Source: an uncultured Halomonas sp.
Lineage (GTDB): Bacteria > Pseudomonadota > Gammaproteobacteria > Pseudomonadales > Halomonadaceae
Direction of reading: 5' to 3'
Assembly (NCBI RefSeq): GCF_946887195.1
Contig: NZ_CAMPKE010000001.1
Span: 310,001 to 374,000, forward strand
Length of the DNA: 64,000 nucleotides
The position numbers and the translations under genes were made by a program. Positions 49,846-59,837 of this stretch are shown here, piece by piece (the first letter of the stretch is position 1; each line of letters opens with the position of its first letter). The notes below the pieces were generated by a model, which ran no database searches, was not told where the DNA came from, and saw nothing but the letters and a program-made list of their open reading frames with translations.

Positions 49846-51209
49846 CCGAGTCTCCCGCCTCCATGCGCGTTCTGCGCGGCCCCTTGATCAGTTTCCTGAA
49901 TGATCCAGGCGAAGACGATATTCCCGAAGCGGGCAGCCTGCTGCATCTGGAGGATGGTGCGCTGTGGCTCGAAAACGGGCGCATCCGGGCCATCGCCGAT
50001 TACACCGAACTCGCCCCGCATCTGCCGGCCGGCATCGCGGTGGTCGACTACACCGATAAACTGATGATGCCGGGCTTCATCGACAGCCACGTTCACTATG
50101 TGCAGCTCGATATCATGGCCTCTTATGGGCGCCAACTGCTCGACTGGCTGAACGAATATACCTTTCCCGAAGAGTGCCGCTTCGCCGAGCGCGCCCATGC
50201 CGAGAACGTCGCCGAAGCGTTTCTCGACGAGACCCTGCGCGTGGGCACCACCACCGCCCAGGTGTTCTGCACCTCGCATCCGGTATCGGTGGAGTCGTTC
50301 TTCGCTGCCGCCCAGCGTCGCGGCCTGCGCATGCTCGCCGGCAAGGTATTGATGGATCGCAACGCGCCCGAGGCACTGACCGACACCGCCATCGGCGGCA
50401 TTCGCGATAGCGAACGGTTGATCAGTGACTGGCACGGCAAGGGCCGGCTGGGCTATACCCTGACCCCGCGCTTCGCGCCGACCTCGACCCGCGAGCAGCT
50501 CGACGCCACCGGTGGCATTCTGCGCAATGCGCCCGATCTGCACCTGCAGACGCATCTCAGCGAGAACCTCGGCGAAATCGACTGGGTCGCCGAGCTATTC
50601 CCCGAGGCCGCCGATTATCTGGATGTCTACGAGCGCTACGGCTTGTCCGGCCCGCGCAGCACCTTCGCCCATGGCATTCACTTGACCCAGGAAGCACGCA
50701 ATCGCCTGGCCCAGGCCGGCGCCAACATCGCCTTCTGCCCGACCTCGAACCTGTACCTGGGTAGCGGGCTGTTCGACCGCCTGGCCTGCCGCGAGGCCGG
50801 ACTCAATATCACCCTGGCCAGCGACGTCGGCGGCGGTACCGATCTATCGGGACTCGCTACGCTCAAGGCCGCCTATCAGGTCGGCCAGCTACTGAACCAA
50901 CCGCTGACCGCCTGGCAGGGGTTCTACCGCCTGACCTTGGGCAATGCCCGCGCGCTGCATCTGGACGCACATATCGGCAGCCTGCGCGAAGGCGCCGAGG
51001 CCGACATCGTGGTGCTCGATCCCAAGGCCACGCCGCTGATGGCCCGGCGCACCAGCCGTACCCAAAACCTCTCCGAGCTACTGTTCGCGCTGATGATTCT
51101 CGGCGACGACCGCAGCGTCTACGCCACTTGGGCCAACGGCGAGTGCGTACATCGGCGCGACACGGAGCGCTCGGCCGACCTACGTGAGAACACCAGTGCG
51201 CTCGCCTAA
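49842..51209 (+). CDS. guaD: Guanine deaminase
   Basis: This 455-residue amidohydrolase deaminates guanine to xanthine, the XDH substrate. Zinc ligands lie in DSHVHYVQLD (HxH), LQTHLSENLGE, FAHGIHL and SDVGGGTDLS. Length fits the family. It ends at a TAA (51207-51209) that is also one copy of the target duplication of the miniature element inserted directly behind it. Confidence 0.94.
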   Translation: MTESPASMRVLRGPLISFLNDPGEDDIPEAGSLLHLEDGALWLENGRIRAIADYTELAPHLPAGIAVVDYTDKLMMPGFIDSHVHYVQLDIMASYGRQLLDWLNEYTFPEECRFAERAHAENVAEAFLDETLRVGTTTAQVFCTSHPVSVESFFAAAQRRGLRMLAGKVLMDRNAPEALTDTAIGGIRDSERLISDWHGKGRLGYTLTPRFAPTSTREQLDATGGILRNAPDLHLQTHLSENLGEIDWVAELFPEAADYLDVYERYGLSGPRSTFAHGIHLTQEARNRLAQAGANIAFCPTSNLYLGSGLFDRLACREAGLNITLASDVGGGTDLSGLATLKAAYQVGQLLNQPLTAWQGFYRLTLGNARALHLDAHIGSLREGAEADIVVLDPKATPLMARRTSRTQNLSELLFALMILGDDRSVYATWANGECVHRRDTERSADLRENTSALA

Positions 51210-51352
51210 GGAATCGCTGAATAAATTGACGAGCGGAATGAAGTGCGAGGAGCCCGGAGCACAGGAGAAAAGACATAACATGCAGTTAGGCTTTTCTTCG
51301 AGCACCGCGTGACAAAGCGATTCGTCCGTGCAGGCATTTATGCAGTGGTTCC
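51210..51352 (+). mobile_element. Miniature IS5-superfamily-like element (MITE)
   Basis: The ends GGAATCGCTGAATAAAT (51210-51226) and, inverted, GGAACCACTGCATAAAT (51336-51352) agree at 14 of 17 bases. TAA flanks both sides, consistent with a 3-bp target duplication. Inside, AGGAG (51263-51267) precedes ATG 51280 with MQLGFSSSTA then stop, which resembles the start of IS5-type transposases (MQL-F). The 143-bp unit looks like an internally deleted IS. No second copy was seen in the window. Confidence 0.68.
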
Positions 51353-51405
51353 TAACGAGCACCGCAATTCATAGCATTACCCTTTCTCTCTTGCCTCGCG
51401 CTGTT

Positions 51406-51440
51406 GGGCGGCTCTGGTTGACACCGAGCCGCCCTTTTTT
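51406..51440 (+). terminator. Intrinsic terminator of the xdh-guaD operon
   Basis: GGGCGGCTC pairs with GAGCCGCCC, extended by GGT/ACC with one bulge, then TTTTTT. It lies beyond the miniature element, about 200 bases after guaD, and may have been displaced from the stop by its insertion. Confidence 0.85.
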
Positions 51441-51474
51441 ATTCGGCGTCGCGCACCAGGCCGCCGCGTCGCGC

Positions 51475-52467
51475 TCAAACGGTATCGAGTTCGGCCAATA
51501 GCCTCCTGCGCCGCTCCTCGTCCATGAAGGCAACTTCGATGGCGTTGCGCGCCAGCCCACGAAAAGTGCCTTTATCCCAATCGAACGCGTGATAGCAGGC
51601 CACATAGTTGTCGAGCACACCGCCGCCGAAATACGCCGGGTCGTCGGAATTGATGGTCAGCTTGAGCCCGGCATCGAGCAGCGCCGGCAGCGGATGATCG
51701 CGCATATCGTCGACCACCTTGAGACGCAGATTGGACAGCGGGCATACCGTCAACGGGATCTGGGACTCGCGCATCCGGACTACCAGATCAGGATCCTCTA
51801 GGCAACGCACGCCATGGTCGATGCGACACACCTCGAGCACGTCCAGCGCCTGGCGAATGTACGCAGCCGGGCCCTCTTCGCCCGCATGCGCCACACGCGG
51901 CAGCCCCAATAGCTTGGCGCGGGCGAACACCTCGGCGAATTTGCTCGGCGGATTGTCGCGCTCGGCGCTGTCGAGCCCGACCGCATCGAGAAGCTCGAGG
52001 TACGGGCCGGCGAGCTCGAAAACGGCCATGGCCTCTTCGGCGGGCCGATCGCGCAGGAAGCTCATGATCAGCGCGGTGGAAAGCCCCCATTCGCGTTCGG
52101 CCTGACGCATGGCTCGCGTCAGGCCTTCGAACTGGACATCCATTTCAATGCCGCGCGCCAGATGCGCCTGCGGATCGAAGGAGAGTTCGACATGCACGAC
52201 ACCCTCCGCCTGGGCACGACGAAAATAGTCCATTGCCAGGTCGAAGAAATCATCCGCCGTGCGCAGCACCGCCATGCCCTGATAATAGAGATCGAGAAAG
52301 GACTGCAGATCGTCGAAGTCGTAGGCCGCACGAATCTCCTCTACCGAGGCATAGGGCAGCGTAATAGCGTTACGCTCGGCCAAGGAGAACATCAACTCGG
52401 GCTCCAGTGAACCTTCGATATGCAAATGCAGTTCGACCTTCGGCAGCGCTTTCAGCCACTCTTTCAT
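51475..52467 (-). CDS. Adenine deaminase (adenosine deaminase fold, Aah1-like)
   Basis: This 330-residue enzyme has the ADA-type barrel: metal ligands in VELHLHIEGSLEPE, HAGEEG, DHGVRCLEDPDL and NSDDPAYF. The wording LEPELMFSLAERN and the 330-residue length point to the bacterial/fungal adenine-deaminase subgroup rather than classical adenosine deaminase, so the product is probably hypoxanthine for XDH. ATG 52467 has AAGGA seven bases upstream; an ATG at 52470 is also possible. It is convergent with guaD. Confidence 0.87.
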   Translation of the reverse strand: MKEWLKALPKVELHLHIEGSLEPELMFSLAERNAITLPYASVEEIRAAYDFDDLQSFLDLYYQGMAVLRTADDFFDLAMDYFRRAQAEGVVHVELSFDPQAHLARGIEMDVQFEGLTRAMRQAEREWGLSTALIMSFLRDRPAEEAMAVFELAGPYLELLDAVGLDSAERDNPPSKFAEVFARAKLLGLPRVAHAGEEGPAAYIRQALDVLEVCRIDHGVRCLEDPDLVVRMRESQIPLTVCPLSNLRLKVVDDMRDHPLPALLDAGLKLTINSDDPAYFGGGVLDNYVACYHAFDWDKGTFRGLARNAIEVAFMDEERRRRLLAELDTV

Positions 52468-52531
52468 CATGAAATCCTTACCATCGAGACATCTCCTCAT
52501 CTTGCCCGGACTTGACCGTTTGCGCAAAGCC

Positions 52532-54247
52532 TTAACCGATCCGCCCTTCATGCAGCCGGAGCAGCCGCGTCACGCCCGGCAGACCGGCATCGTCATGTGC
52601 CAGATAAAGTACGCTACGCCCGGCTAACCAGCTGTCGAGACGCTCGGCGATGCTCGCAGCCGTAGCCTCGTCCAGCCCAGCGAAGGGTTCATCGAGAATC
52701 AGCAGATCGGCATCGGTCAGCAGTACTCGTGCCAGGGCGACCCGCCTCGCCTGGCCACCGGAGAGCTGGCGCCCGGATTCGCCGACCCAGGTCTCCAATC
52801 CGTTCGGCAGCGTTCTTGCCCAGCCCTCCAACTCGACGAGCTCCAGCATCTCCCAGAGCGTCTCGTCGCTGGCTTCAGGGTTGGCCAGACGCAGATTCAC
52901 CGCCAGGCTGTCGTGAAACAGCTCGACCTGTTGAGTGAGATAGCCGATACGACCACGCAGCGTGGCGGGAGAAAGCCGCCTTATATCATGCCCGCCGACC
53001 GCCATGCTGCCAGCCGTTGGCTCGATCAGCCGCACCAGCAATTGCGCGATACTCGATTTGCCGGCGCCCGAAGCGCCGATCAGCGCCAGCCGCTCGCCAG
53101 GCGCCATGGACAACGACACGTCATCCAGAGCCGGGGGCAGCGAATCGGCATGGCCTCTCGAATAGCGCAACGAGACCTTATCCAGATCGACCGACAGGGC
53201 CCCTGGTGGCAATGTCATCGGTTTTTCGGGCTCGCCGATCGTGCCACGCAGCGCGGAGAGCTCGTTCAAGCGCCGCGCCGCTGCGCGCGTAGCACCGAGT
53301 TGGGTGAACGCCATGGGTAGTACCGCCAAGGCTTCGTTAACCGCCAGCACCGCCAACGGCATCATCACCATCAGCGGCCCCGAAAGACGCTCGCCGATAT
53401 GCACCTCGGCCGCCAGCCACAGTGCCAGCACCGCACTCAGTCCAACGCCAAACCCGACCAGTGCATTGCCCAGTGCCTGGCGGTTTCCCAGGCGTCGCTG
53501 GTCGGCGTAGAGGGCATCTTCCTCGGCCTCGATCGTATGCCGATGCGACGTCAGGGTTCGATAGCAACGTAGCTCGGCCAGGCCCTGGAGCTGCTCGATG
53601 GTACGCATGCGCAGGCGATCGAGCGTGGCGACCCGGCGCTGGCTGGCCGCCATGCCCAGCCAGGCCTGGCCCACCACCAGCCACATCCACAATATCGATA
53701 AGGCCAGCAACACCGCGAGCCCGGCCCAGGGCACGAAAAATCCCACCAACGCACTGACGATGACGATCGCCAGCAAGGCCACCGCCGGCGGTGCCAATAA
53801 CCGCAGATAAAGGCTATCGAGCGTGTCGATATCCGCCGTCAGGCGATTGAGCCATTCGGCGGCACGTAGCTTCGTTAGCTCACGCCCATCCAACCGGGTC
53901 AGCACGGCGAACGATCGTGCACGCAGATCCGCCAGCAGGCGTAGCACCGTATCGTGGTTGTATATCCGCTCGAGATAGCGTGCCACGGTTCGCAATAAGG
54001 CGAACAGGCGGATGCCGCCACCGGGGATATAAACGCCCAGACTGATCGCCGCGCCCGCCGCCAGCAAGGCGCCGGCAATCGCCGTCGCGGTGATGAACCA
54101 ACCCGATAGCGCCAGCAAGCCGATCGCCGCCAGTACGGTCAGCAACATCAATCCCGCGCCCTGCCACAAGCGGCGACGCCGCCAATCGAGCACCTTCAGC
54201 CAGGGACGAAGCTCGGCGAACGGCCTCGTTTCAGTGGATCGTGGCAT
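52532..54247 (-). CDS. cydC: Cysteine/glutathione exporter subunit CydC (ABC, fused)
   Basis: This 571-residue protein combines six membrane helices with an ATPase (Walker A GASGAGKSS, signature LSGGQARRVAL, Walker B LLILDEPFAGL). It forms a heterodimer with CydD to export thiols needed for cytochrome bd maturation. ATG 54247 is preceded by seven G; a GTG five codons upstream is possible. It overlaps cydD by 17 bases. Confidence 0.93.
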   Translation of the reverse strand: MPRSTETRPFAELRPWLKVLDWRRRRLWQGAGLMLLTVLAAIGLLALSGWFITATAIAGALLAAGAAISLGVYIPGGGIRLFALLRTVARYLERIYNHDTVLRLLADLRARSFAVLTRLDGRELTKLRAAEWLNRLTADIDTLDSLYLRLLAPPAVALLAIVIVSALVGFFVPWAGLAVLLALSILWMWLVVGQAWLGMAASQRRVATLDRLRMRTIEQLQGLAELRCYRTLTSHRHTIEAEEDALYADQRRLGNRQALGNALVGFGVGLSAVLALWLAAEVHIGERLSGPLMVMMPLAVLAVNEALAVLPMAFTQLGATRAAARRLNELSALRGTIGEPEKPMTLPPGALSVDLDKVSLRYSRGHADSLPPALDDVSLSMAPGERLALIGASGAGKSSIAQLLVRLIEPTAGSMAVGGHDIRRLSPATLRGRIGYLTQQVELFHDSLAVNLRLANPEASDETLWEMLELVELEGWARTLPNGLETWVGESGRQLSGGQARRVALARVLLTDADLLILDEPFAGLDEATAASIAERLDSWLAGRSVLYLAHDDAGLPGVTRLLRLHEGRIG

Positions 54248-55910
54248 TCGCCCCCCCGGCACTTTCGCTCACAAGGCCCGCATCGATCGTCAGAATGCGA
54301 TCGGCCATCGCGACCAAGGCCGGATGATGGGTCGCCACGATCAGCGTGCGGCCCTCATCGCGAAGCGCCTGCAAGGCGGCGACGATGCGCGTCTCGGTCT
54401 CGCTGTCGAGACTCGCCGTGGGCTCATCGAGCAGCAGCAGCCGTGCGCGTGACAAGAAGACCCGAGCCAGTGCGAGTCGCTGGGCCTGACCACCGGATAG
54501 CCCCACACCGCGTTCGCCTAGCGATGTCTGCAAGCCATCGGGCAGGCTCGCCATAAGCTCGCCAAGGCCGGCACGCCTGGCGGCATCGAGCAGCGATTCA
54601 TGATCGGCGTCGGGGGCCGCCAGGCGCAGATTGTCGGCCAGGCTGCCCTGGATCAGCCATGGGCGCTGATCCATCCAGGCGATGGCCGACGATGGCACAT
54701 CGATCTCGCCGGATTCGATTTCGACGAACCCCGCCAGCACTTGCAACAGGGTCGACTTGCCGGCGCCGGATGGCCCCACCAGCGCCACACACTCCCCCGC
54801 CGTCACCGTCAGATCGAGCGGCCCCAGCACGCGGCCGCGTCCCGGGTGGCTGACGCATATACGGCTCAAGCGCACGGCGGCACGGTTCATCGAATGGCGC
54901 TCCACCATCTGCCGCGCCGGTGCTGGCCGGTTGAGTAGCTCGACCAGGCCATCGGCGGCGCCCAGCGCCGCGGCACGATCGTGATAATGCTGCGACAACG
55001 TGCGCAGTGGCTGAAAGAATTCGGGAGCGAGCAACAAGATGAACAGGCCGCTGAACAGCGTCAATTCGTCGGCGGGGCCGAAGGCGATATAGCCCAGCAG
55101 GCCGAAACCGATATAGATGGCGATGACGGCGATGGCCACCGAGGCAAAGAATTCGAGCACCGCCGATGACAGAAACGCCAGGCGCAGGGTGCGCATGCTG
55201 CGCAAGCGGTAATCGTCGGCGGCGACGAAGACGTCATCGACGCTCTGCTCGGCGCGATTGAACAGTTGCAGCGTGGCCAATCCACGTACCCGATCGAGAA
55301 ACTGCCCCGCCAGGCGAGTCACCGCCACGAACTGCTCGCGGTTGAGCCGCTCGGCGCCCATGCCGACCAACGCCATGAACAGCGGAATCAGCGGTGCCGA
55401 GAGCAACAGAAACAGCGCCGCCAGCCAATCGAGCCAAACCACCACCGCCAGTATGACCGGCGGCACTATCATGGTCAGGCGCAGCTGGGGGAGAAAGCGC
55501 GCGAAATAGCCATCCAGCGCCTCGACCTGATCGACCAATTGACCGGCCAGGCCGGCACTATGACGGTCGCCGAGGCGAACCGGCCCCAGCGCGGCGAGAT
55601 GATCGAGCAGCGTAGAACGCACACGGGCCCGGACTCGCAGGCCGGCCTCCAGCGCCGCGCGCTCCTGTCCCCAGTGGGCAACCCCACGCAGCGCGATCGC
55701 ACCGATCAAGCCGAGAAAGGCACCGCCCAGCGTAGCGGGACTATCGGCACCCTCGATCAAGCGGCTGATTATCCAGGCCAGCAGGCCCATCTGTACCAGC
55801 GTCAGCAGCCCGGCGGCGATGCCGGCCAGCGATGCGAGCATCAGCCAGCCGCGAACACCACTGGCCTGTCCACGTAGCCACCCGCGTGGCGATAGCTCGG
55901 ACTCGACCAT
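54231..55910 (-). CDS. cydD: Cysteine/glutathione exporter subunit CydD (ABC, fused)
   Basis: This 559-residue membrane-ATPase fusion has Walker A GPSGAGKST, signature LSGGQAQRLAL and Walker [12 protein letters not shown]. CydD-type loops such as LLAPEFFQPLRTLSQHYHDR are visible. It sits seven bases behind cydB and overlaps cydC, making cydABDC one transcription unit. Confidence 0.93.
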   Translation of the reverse strand: MVESELSPRGWLRGQASGVRGWLMLASLAGIAAGLLTLVQMGLLAWIISRLIEGADSPATLGGAFLGLIGAIALRGVAHWGQERAALEAGLRVRARVRSTLLDHLAALGPVRLGDRHSAGLAGQLVDQVEALDGYFARFLPQLRLTMIVPPVILAVVVWLDWLAALFLLLSAPLIPLFMALVGMGAERLNREQFVAVTRLAGQFLDRVRGLATLQLFNRAEQSVDDVFVAADDYRLRSMRTLRLAFLSSAVLEFFASVAIAVIAIYIGFGLLGYIAFGPADELTLFSGLFILLLAPEFFQPLRTLSQHYHDRAAALGAADGLVELLNRPAPARQMVERHSMNRAAVRLSRICVSHPGRGRVLGPLDLTVTAGECVALVGPSGAGKSTLLQVLAGFVEIESGEIDVPSSAIAWMDQRPWLIQGSLADNLRLAAPDADHESLLDAARRAGLGELMASLPDGLQTSLGERGVGLSGGQAQRLALARVFLSRARLLLLDEPTASLDSETETRIVAALQALRDEGRTLIVATHHPALVAMADRILTIDAGLVSESAGGANATIH

Positions 55911-55917
55911 GGGCGGC

Positions 55918-56919
55918 TCAGTGATAGCCTTCGCCGGGACGCACCTTGCCGCGAAACACCCAATACGCCCAGCCGGTATAGCCGAGAATGATCGGGATGA
56001 CGAACAGTGTGCCGACCAGCAAGAAGAGTTGAGAACTCGGCGCGGAGGCCGCTTCCCACAAGGTGTAGTTCGGCGGTACGACGTAGGGCCAACGGCTGAC
56101 CAGCAGACCCAGATAGGTGAACAGAAACATGCTCATGGTCGCGAAGAACGGCAATCTTGCCCGGCGAGCCCGGACCGAGAAGAGCAGTAGTGCGGCACTG
56201 AGTATCGCCAGTGCCGGCAGCACCCAAATGATCTGAATGTTGCTGAACCAGCGCTCCCAGACCCCGGGATCGATAGCCGGAGTCCACAAGCTGACCACGG
56301 CAAATACCGCCAGTACCACGATAAGCAATCTGGGCACCAAACGGAAAGCCCATGCCTGCACGTGGCCTTCGGTCTTCATGATGATCCAGGTGATTCCCAG
56401 CAGGGCAAAGCCCGCCATCATGCCCAGACCCGTTGCGATGGTGAATGGCGTCAGCCAATCGAAAGCGCCACCGATGAAAGCCTTGTCCCGGGTCTCGAAG
56501 CCCTGAATATAGGCACCGACCACGGCGCCCTGGGCGAAGGCCGTCACCGCCGAGCCGCCGGCGAAAGCCAGGTTCCACCACTTGCGGGAACGCCGCGCCT
56601 TGAAACGAAACTCGAAGGCCACGCCGCGAAAAATCAGCCCGGCAACCATCAGGAATACCCCGATGTATAGCGCTGGCAGCACGATGGTATAGACCAGCGG
56701 AAAGGCGCCCAGCAGCGCCGTGCCGGCCAACACCAGCCAGGTCTCGTTGCCGTCCCAGATCGGCGCGGCGGTGTTCATCATCACGTTGCGGGCTTCTTCG
56801 TCGGGAGCCAGCGGATACAGAATTCCCAATCCCAGCACGAAGCCGTCGAGCAACACGTACATGATGATGCTGAATGCGATGATGACCGCCCAGATTACCG
56901 ACAAATCGAAGGTTTCCAT
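55918..56919 (-). CDS. cydB: Cytochrome bd quinol oxidase subunit II (CioB-like)
   Basis: This 333-residue subunit has about nine helices and the family motif YVLLDGFVLGLGILYPL, then WDGNETWLVLAGTALLGAFP. AAGGAG precedes the ATG. It lies three bases after cydA. It supports the heme-bearing subunit. Confidence 0.94.
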   Translation of the reverse strand: METFDLSVIWAVIIAFSIIMYVLLDGFVLGLGILYPLAPDEEARNVMMNTAAPIWDGNETWLVLAGTALLGAFPLVYTIVLPALYIGVFLMVAGLIFRGVAFEFRFKARRSRKWWNLAFAGGSAVTAFAQGAVVGAYIQGFETRDKAFIGGAFDWLTPFTIATGLGMMAGFALLGITWIIMKTEGHVQAWAFRLVPRLLIVVLAVFAVVSLWTPAIDPGVWERWFSNIQIIWVLPALAILSAALLLFSVRARRARLPFFATMSMFLFTYLGLLVSRWPYVVPPNYTLWEAASAPSSQLFLLVGTLFVIPIILGYTGWAYWVFRGKVRPGEGYH

Positions 56920-56922
56920 GGT

Positions 56923-58335
56923 TCAACTCCTTGCCGGCGCGCTATCGTCGTCATCGTCGAACGGCACATGGGCGGCGGACATCGGCCGCGAAGGTCTTTC
57001 GACCTCGTGGGCCTCGTCGCTATCGTCCAGCATGCCTTTACGAATCACCCGGGTGAGATAGTAAACCCCGGAATAGAATACCACCGCATAGACCGCGACA
57101 TAGCCGATCAGCGTGAACAGCGCCATAGCGCCGCTCAGCGATGGCGTCACACCCTCGGCATGGGTCATCATGCCGTAGACCAACCAGGGCGCGCGGCCGG
57201 TCTCGGTGGTGATCCAGCCAGCCAGCACGGCGATGAACGGCGCCACGCTCATCAGTCGCAACCCCTGCAGGAAAACGCGGTTGGTGTAGATCCGCCCACC
57301 GCGGCGCAGTATTAGTCCCGCCAAGGCAAACGCGATCATCAGGATGCCCAGGCCCACCATGATGCGAAAACCGTAGAAGGTGAACACCACCGGCGGCTGC
57401 TCGTCCCGTGGGATCTCTTCGAGCCCCATCAACTTGCCGTTCGGGTCGTGAGTCAGAATCAGGCTGCCCAGCATGGGGATACCGATCTCGGCGTGGTTGG
57501 TCTGATCCTCCTGATCGGGAATCGCGAACAGCAACAGCGGCACCGACGACTCGGTCTCCCAGATGGCCTCGATGGCGGCGATCTTGGCCGGCTGGTATTC
57601 CAGGGTATTCACACCGTGGAAATCGCCCACCACCGCCTGGGTCGGCGCGGCGATCAGCAGCAGCCACAACGTCATCGATAGCGCCTTCCTGTTGGCTTCG
57701 ACATCGTGGCCGCGCAATAAGTACCAGGCACTCACCCCCGCCACCACGAAGCCCCCGGCGAGAAACGATGCCAGCGCCATGTGCGTGAAGCGGTACGGGA
57801 ACGATGGGTTGAAGATCGCATCGAGCCACGACGTCACATGGAATACGCCGTTACGCAGCTCGACGCCGTCCGGCGTATGCATCCAGCTATTGGTGGCGAG
57901 AATCCAGAATGCCGAGATGAAGGTGCCGATCGCCACCATGATGGCGGCGAACAGGTGCACGCCCGGCGAGACACGGTTGCGACCGAACAGCAGTACGCCG
58001 AGAAAGCCCGCTTCGAGGAAAAAGGCGGTCAGCACCTCGTAACTGAGCATCGGCCCAAGGAAGTTGGCGGTGGCCTGGGAAAAGTTGCTCCAGTTGGTAC
58101 CGAACTGGAACGACATCACGATACCCGAGACGACCCCCATGCCGAAAACGACCGCGAAGACCCGTGTCCAGAACTCGGCGAGGCGCTCCCAGGCAGGATT
58201 GCCGGTCTTGACGAACAGGCCATAGAGCAGCGCGAGATAGGATGCCAGCCCGATGGTGAACACCGGAAAGATTGCATGAAAGGATACGACAAAAGCGAAC
58301 TGAATTCGCGATAGCAGTATCGGATCAAGTTCCAT
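56923..58335 (-). CDS. cydA: Cytochrome bd quinol oxidase subunit I, CioA-like (short Q loop)
   Basis: This 470-residue subunit binds hemes b558, b595 and d and reduces oxygen with quinol. Start ELDPILLSRIQFAFVVSFH, the heme-region GFLGVLLFG and GDFHGVNTLEYQPAKIAA are typical. The Q loop is short, as in cyanide-insensitive CioA. No small CydX-like gene was seen. It is the first gene of cydABDC. Confidence 0.93.
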   Translation of the reverse strand: MELDPILLSRIQFAFVVSFHAIFPVFTIGLASYLALLYGLFVKTGNPAWERLAEFWTRVFAVVFGMGVVSGIVMSFQFGTNWSNFSQATANFLGPMLSYEVLTAFFLEAGFLGVLLFGRNRVSPGVHLFAAIMVAIGTFISAFWILATNSWMHTPDGVELRNGVFHVTSWLDAIFNPSFPYRFTHMALASFLAGGFVVAGVSAWYLLRGHDVEANRKALSMTLWLLLIAAPTQAVVGDFHGVNTLEYQPAKIAAIEAIWETESSVPLLLFAIPDQEDQTNHAEIGIPMLGSLILTHDPNGKLMGLEEIPRDEQPPVVFTFYGFRIMVGLGILMIAFALAGLILRRGGRIYTNRVFLQGLRLMSVAPFIAVLAGWITTETGRAPWLVYGMMTHAEGVTPSLSGAMALFTLIGYVAVYAVVFYSGVYYLTRVIRKGMLDDSDEAHEVERPSRPMSAAHVPFDDDDDSAPARS

Positions 58336-58600
58336 GACCGGCTCCTCGTAAATCCAACGCTAGCCCAGAGATTGCCATCGATGAGGGCCTCCACTGCCCT
58401 GCTGTTGTCAATCGAACCCGAAATGGCCGCCGCCATTCGGCAGCGGCTCATCAGAGGATAGCCAGTCATGCAATCGTTGCAGAATCTGACGATACCTATC
58501 CTACGCATCTCATTCGCCAAGCAGAAGAACGGCAATGTGTCGTGTTGCCGCAGACGAAGCCACGCAGGCGCGGTCGATTGCCGCGGCGAAGCCCGCTGGT

Positions 58601-59581
58601 TCAGCCGCCGCTGGTCTGCATCACGGTGTAAATGAGATAACCGGTATAGGCGAGGTAGGCGGCCAGCAACGCGCCACCCTCGAGGCGGTTGATGCGCCCC
58701 TGCCCGCGCAGACCGATGCCGAACACCATCACCGCCAGGGTCAGCGCGGCCATCACCGGCCAGTCGCGCGTCAGCACTTCGCTGCCGGTCTCGATAGGCG
58801 CAATCAGCCCCGCAAGACCGACCACCGCCAAGGTATTGAACAAATTGGAGCCGACGATGTTGCCCAGCACCAGATCGTGTTCGTTCTTGCGCACCGCACT
58901 GATCGACGATGCCAACTCCGGCAACGATGTGCCGATGGCGACCACGGTCAGGCCGATGATCAGATCGCTGACACCGAACGCCTGAGCGATATCCACCGCG
59001 CCCCAGACCAGCATGCGCGAGCTGACGAGCAGGACCGCCAGGCCGATCAGTGTCCAGATCACCGCCGCCTTCAGGGTCATGGGATGGGATGCCATGCTCT
59101 CCTCGGTCTCCGCGCCCAGTACATCGCCTCCGCTCTTGCGCGCCCGCCAGATGCTCAATGTCATCACGGCGGCCAACAGCAGCACCAGAAGCCCGGCATC
59201 GAGGCGCGAAATGACGCCATCGAACAGCAGCCAGACCGAGATCAGCGTCGCCGCGCCCAGCAGCGGCAACTCCTGACGAATGACCTGAGAATGCACCGCC
59301 AGCGGGCTCATCAACGCAACCACGCCGAGGATCAGGCCGATATTGGTGATGTTCGAGCCATAGGCGTTACCGACCGCCAGCCCAGGATTGCCTTGCCAGG
59401 AGGCCAGCGCTGACACCAGCAGCTCCGGTGCGGAGGTGCCGAAGCCGATCACCAGCATACCGATGAGCAGCGAAGGCAAACCCAGGTGTTGCGCCGAGGC
59501 GGCGGCCCCGTCGACGAAACGATCGGCACTCCAGACCAGCAGAATCAAGCCAACGACGATGGCAGCGATAGAAAGTAGCAC
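58601..59581 (-). CDS. Calcium/sodium antiporter (CaCA, YrbG-like)
   Basis: This 326-residue membrane protein has the two inverted alpha repeats GFGTSAPELLVS...GNAYGSNITN and AIGTSLPELASS...GNIVGSNLFN and a short acidic loop between. Ten helices and the length match YrbG. It exchanges sodium for calcium or potassium. It is divergent from pqiABC. Confidence 0.93.
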   Translation of the reverse strand: MLLSIAAIVVGLILLVWSADRFVDGAAASAQHLGLPSLLIGMLVIGFGTSAPELLVSALASWQGNPGLAVGNAYGSNITNIGLILGVVALMSPLAVHSQVIRQELPLLGAATLISVWLLFDGVISRLDAGLLVLLLAAVMTLSIWRARKSGGDVLGAETEESMASHPMTLKAAVIWTLIGLAVLLVSSRMLVWGAVDIAQAFGVSDLIIGLTVVAIGTSLPELASSISAVRKNEHDLVLGNIVGSNLFNTLAVVGLAGLIAPIETGSEVLTRDWPVMAALTLAVMVFGIGLRGQGRINRLEGGALLAAYLAYTGYLIYTVMQTSGG

Positions 59582-59837
59582 GCAAGAATCTCCTCGAGAC
59601 GATTGACGGCTGCCTGCAGCAAACCGCGGATGGCGAGCATGATGCCCGACTCGCCGGTTGCGGGCCAGTTGCCTGCCTCAGTTGTCGATTAGCGCGGAGA
59701 AAGATACATTCAGTGTCGAATGTTTATCCGCAATCGGGACGAGCTTTGAGAACACTGTTCGAACGCTGTGGCAATCACGTTACACTGGCCAATCAACCAA
59801 CGGTTGAATGGCAGTCACTCAATGACAGGAACGCCCT

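Noticed and set aside
51180..51362. 60-codon minus-strand frame
   Set aside because: It lies across the miniature element and the guaD end; such frames recur as artefacts of IS ends.
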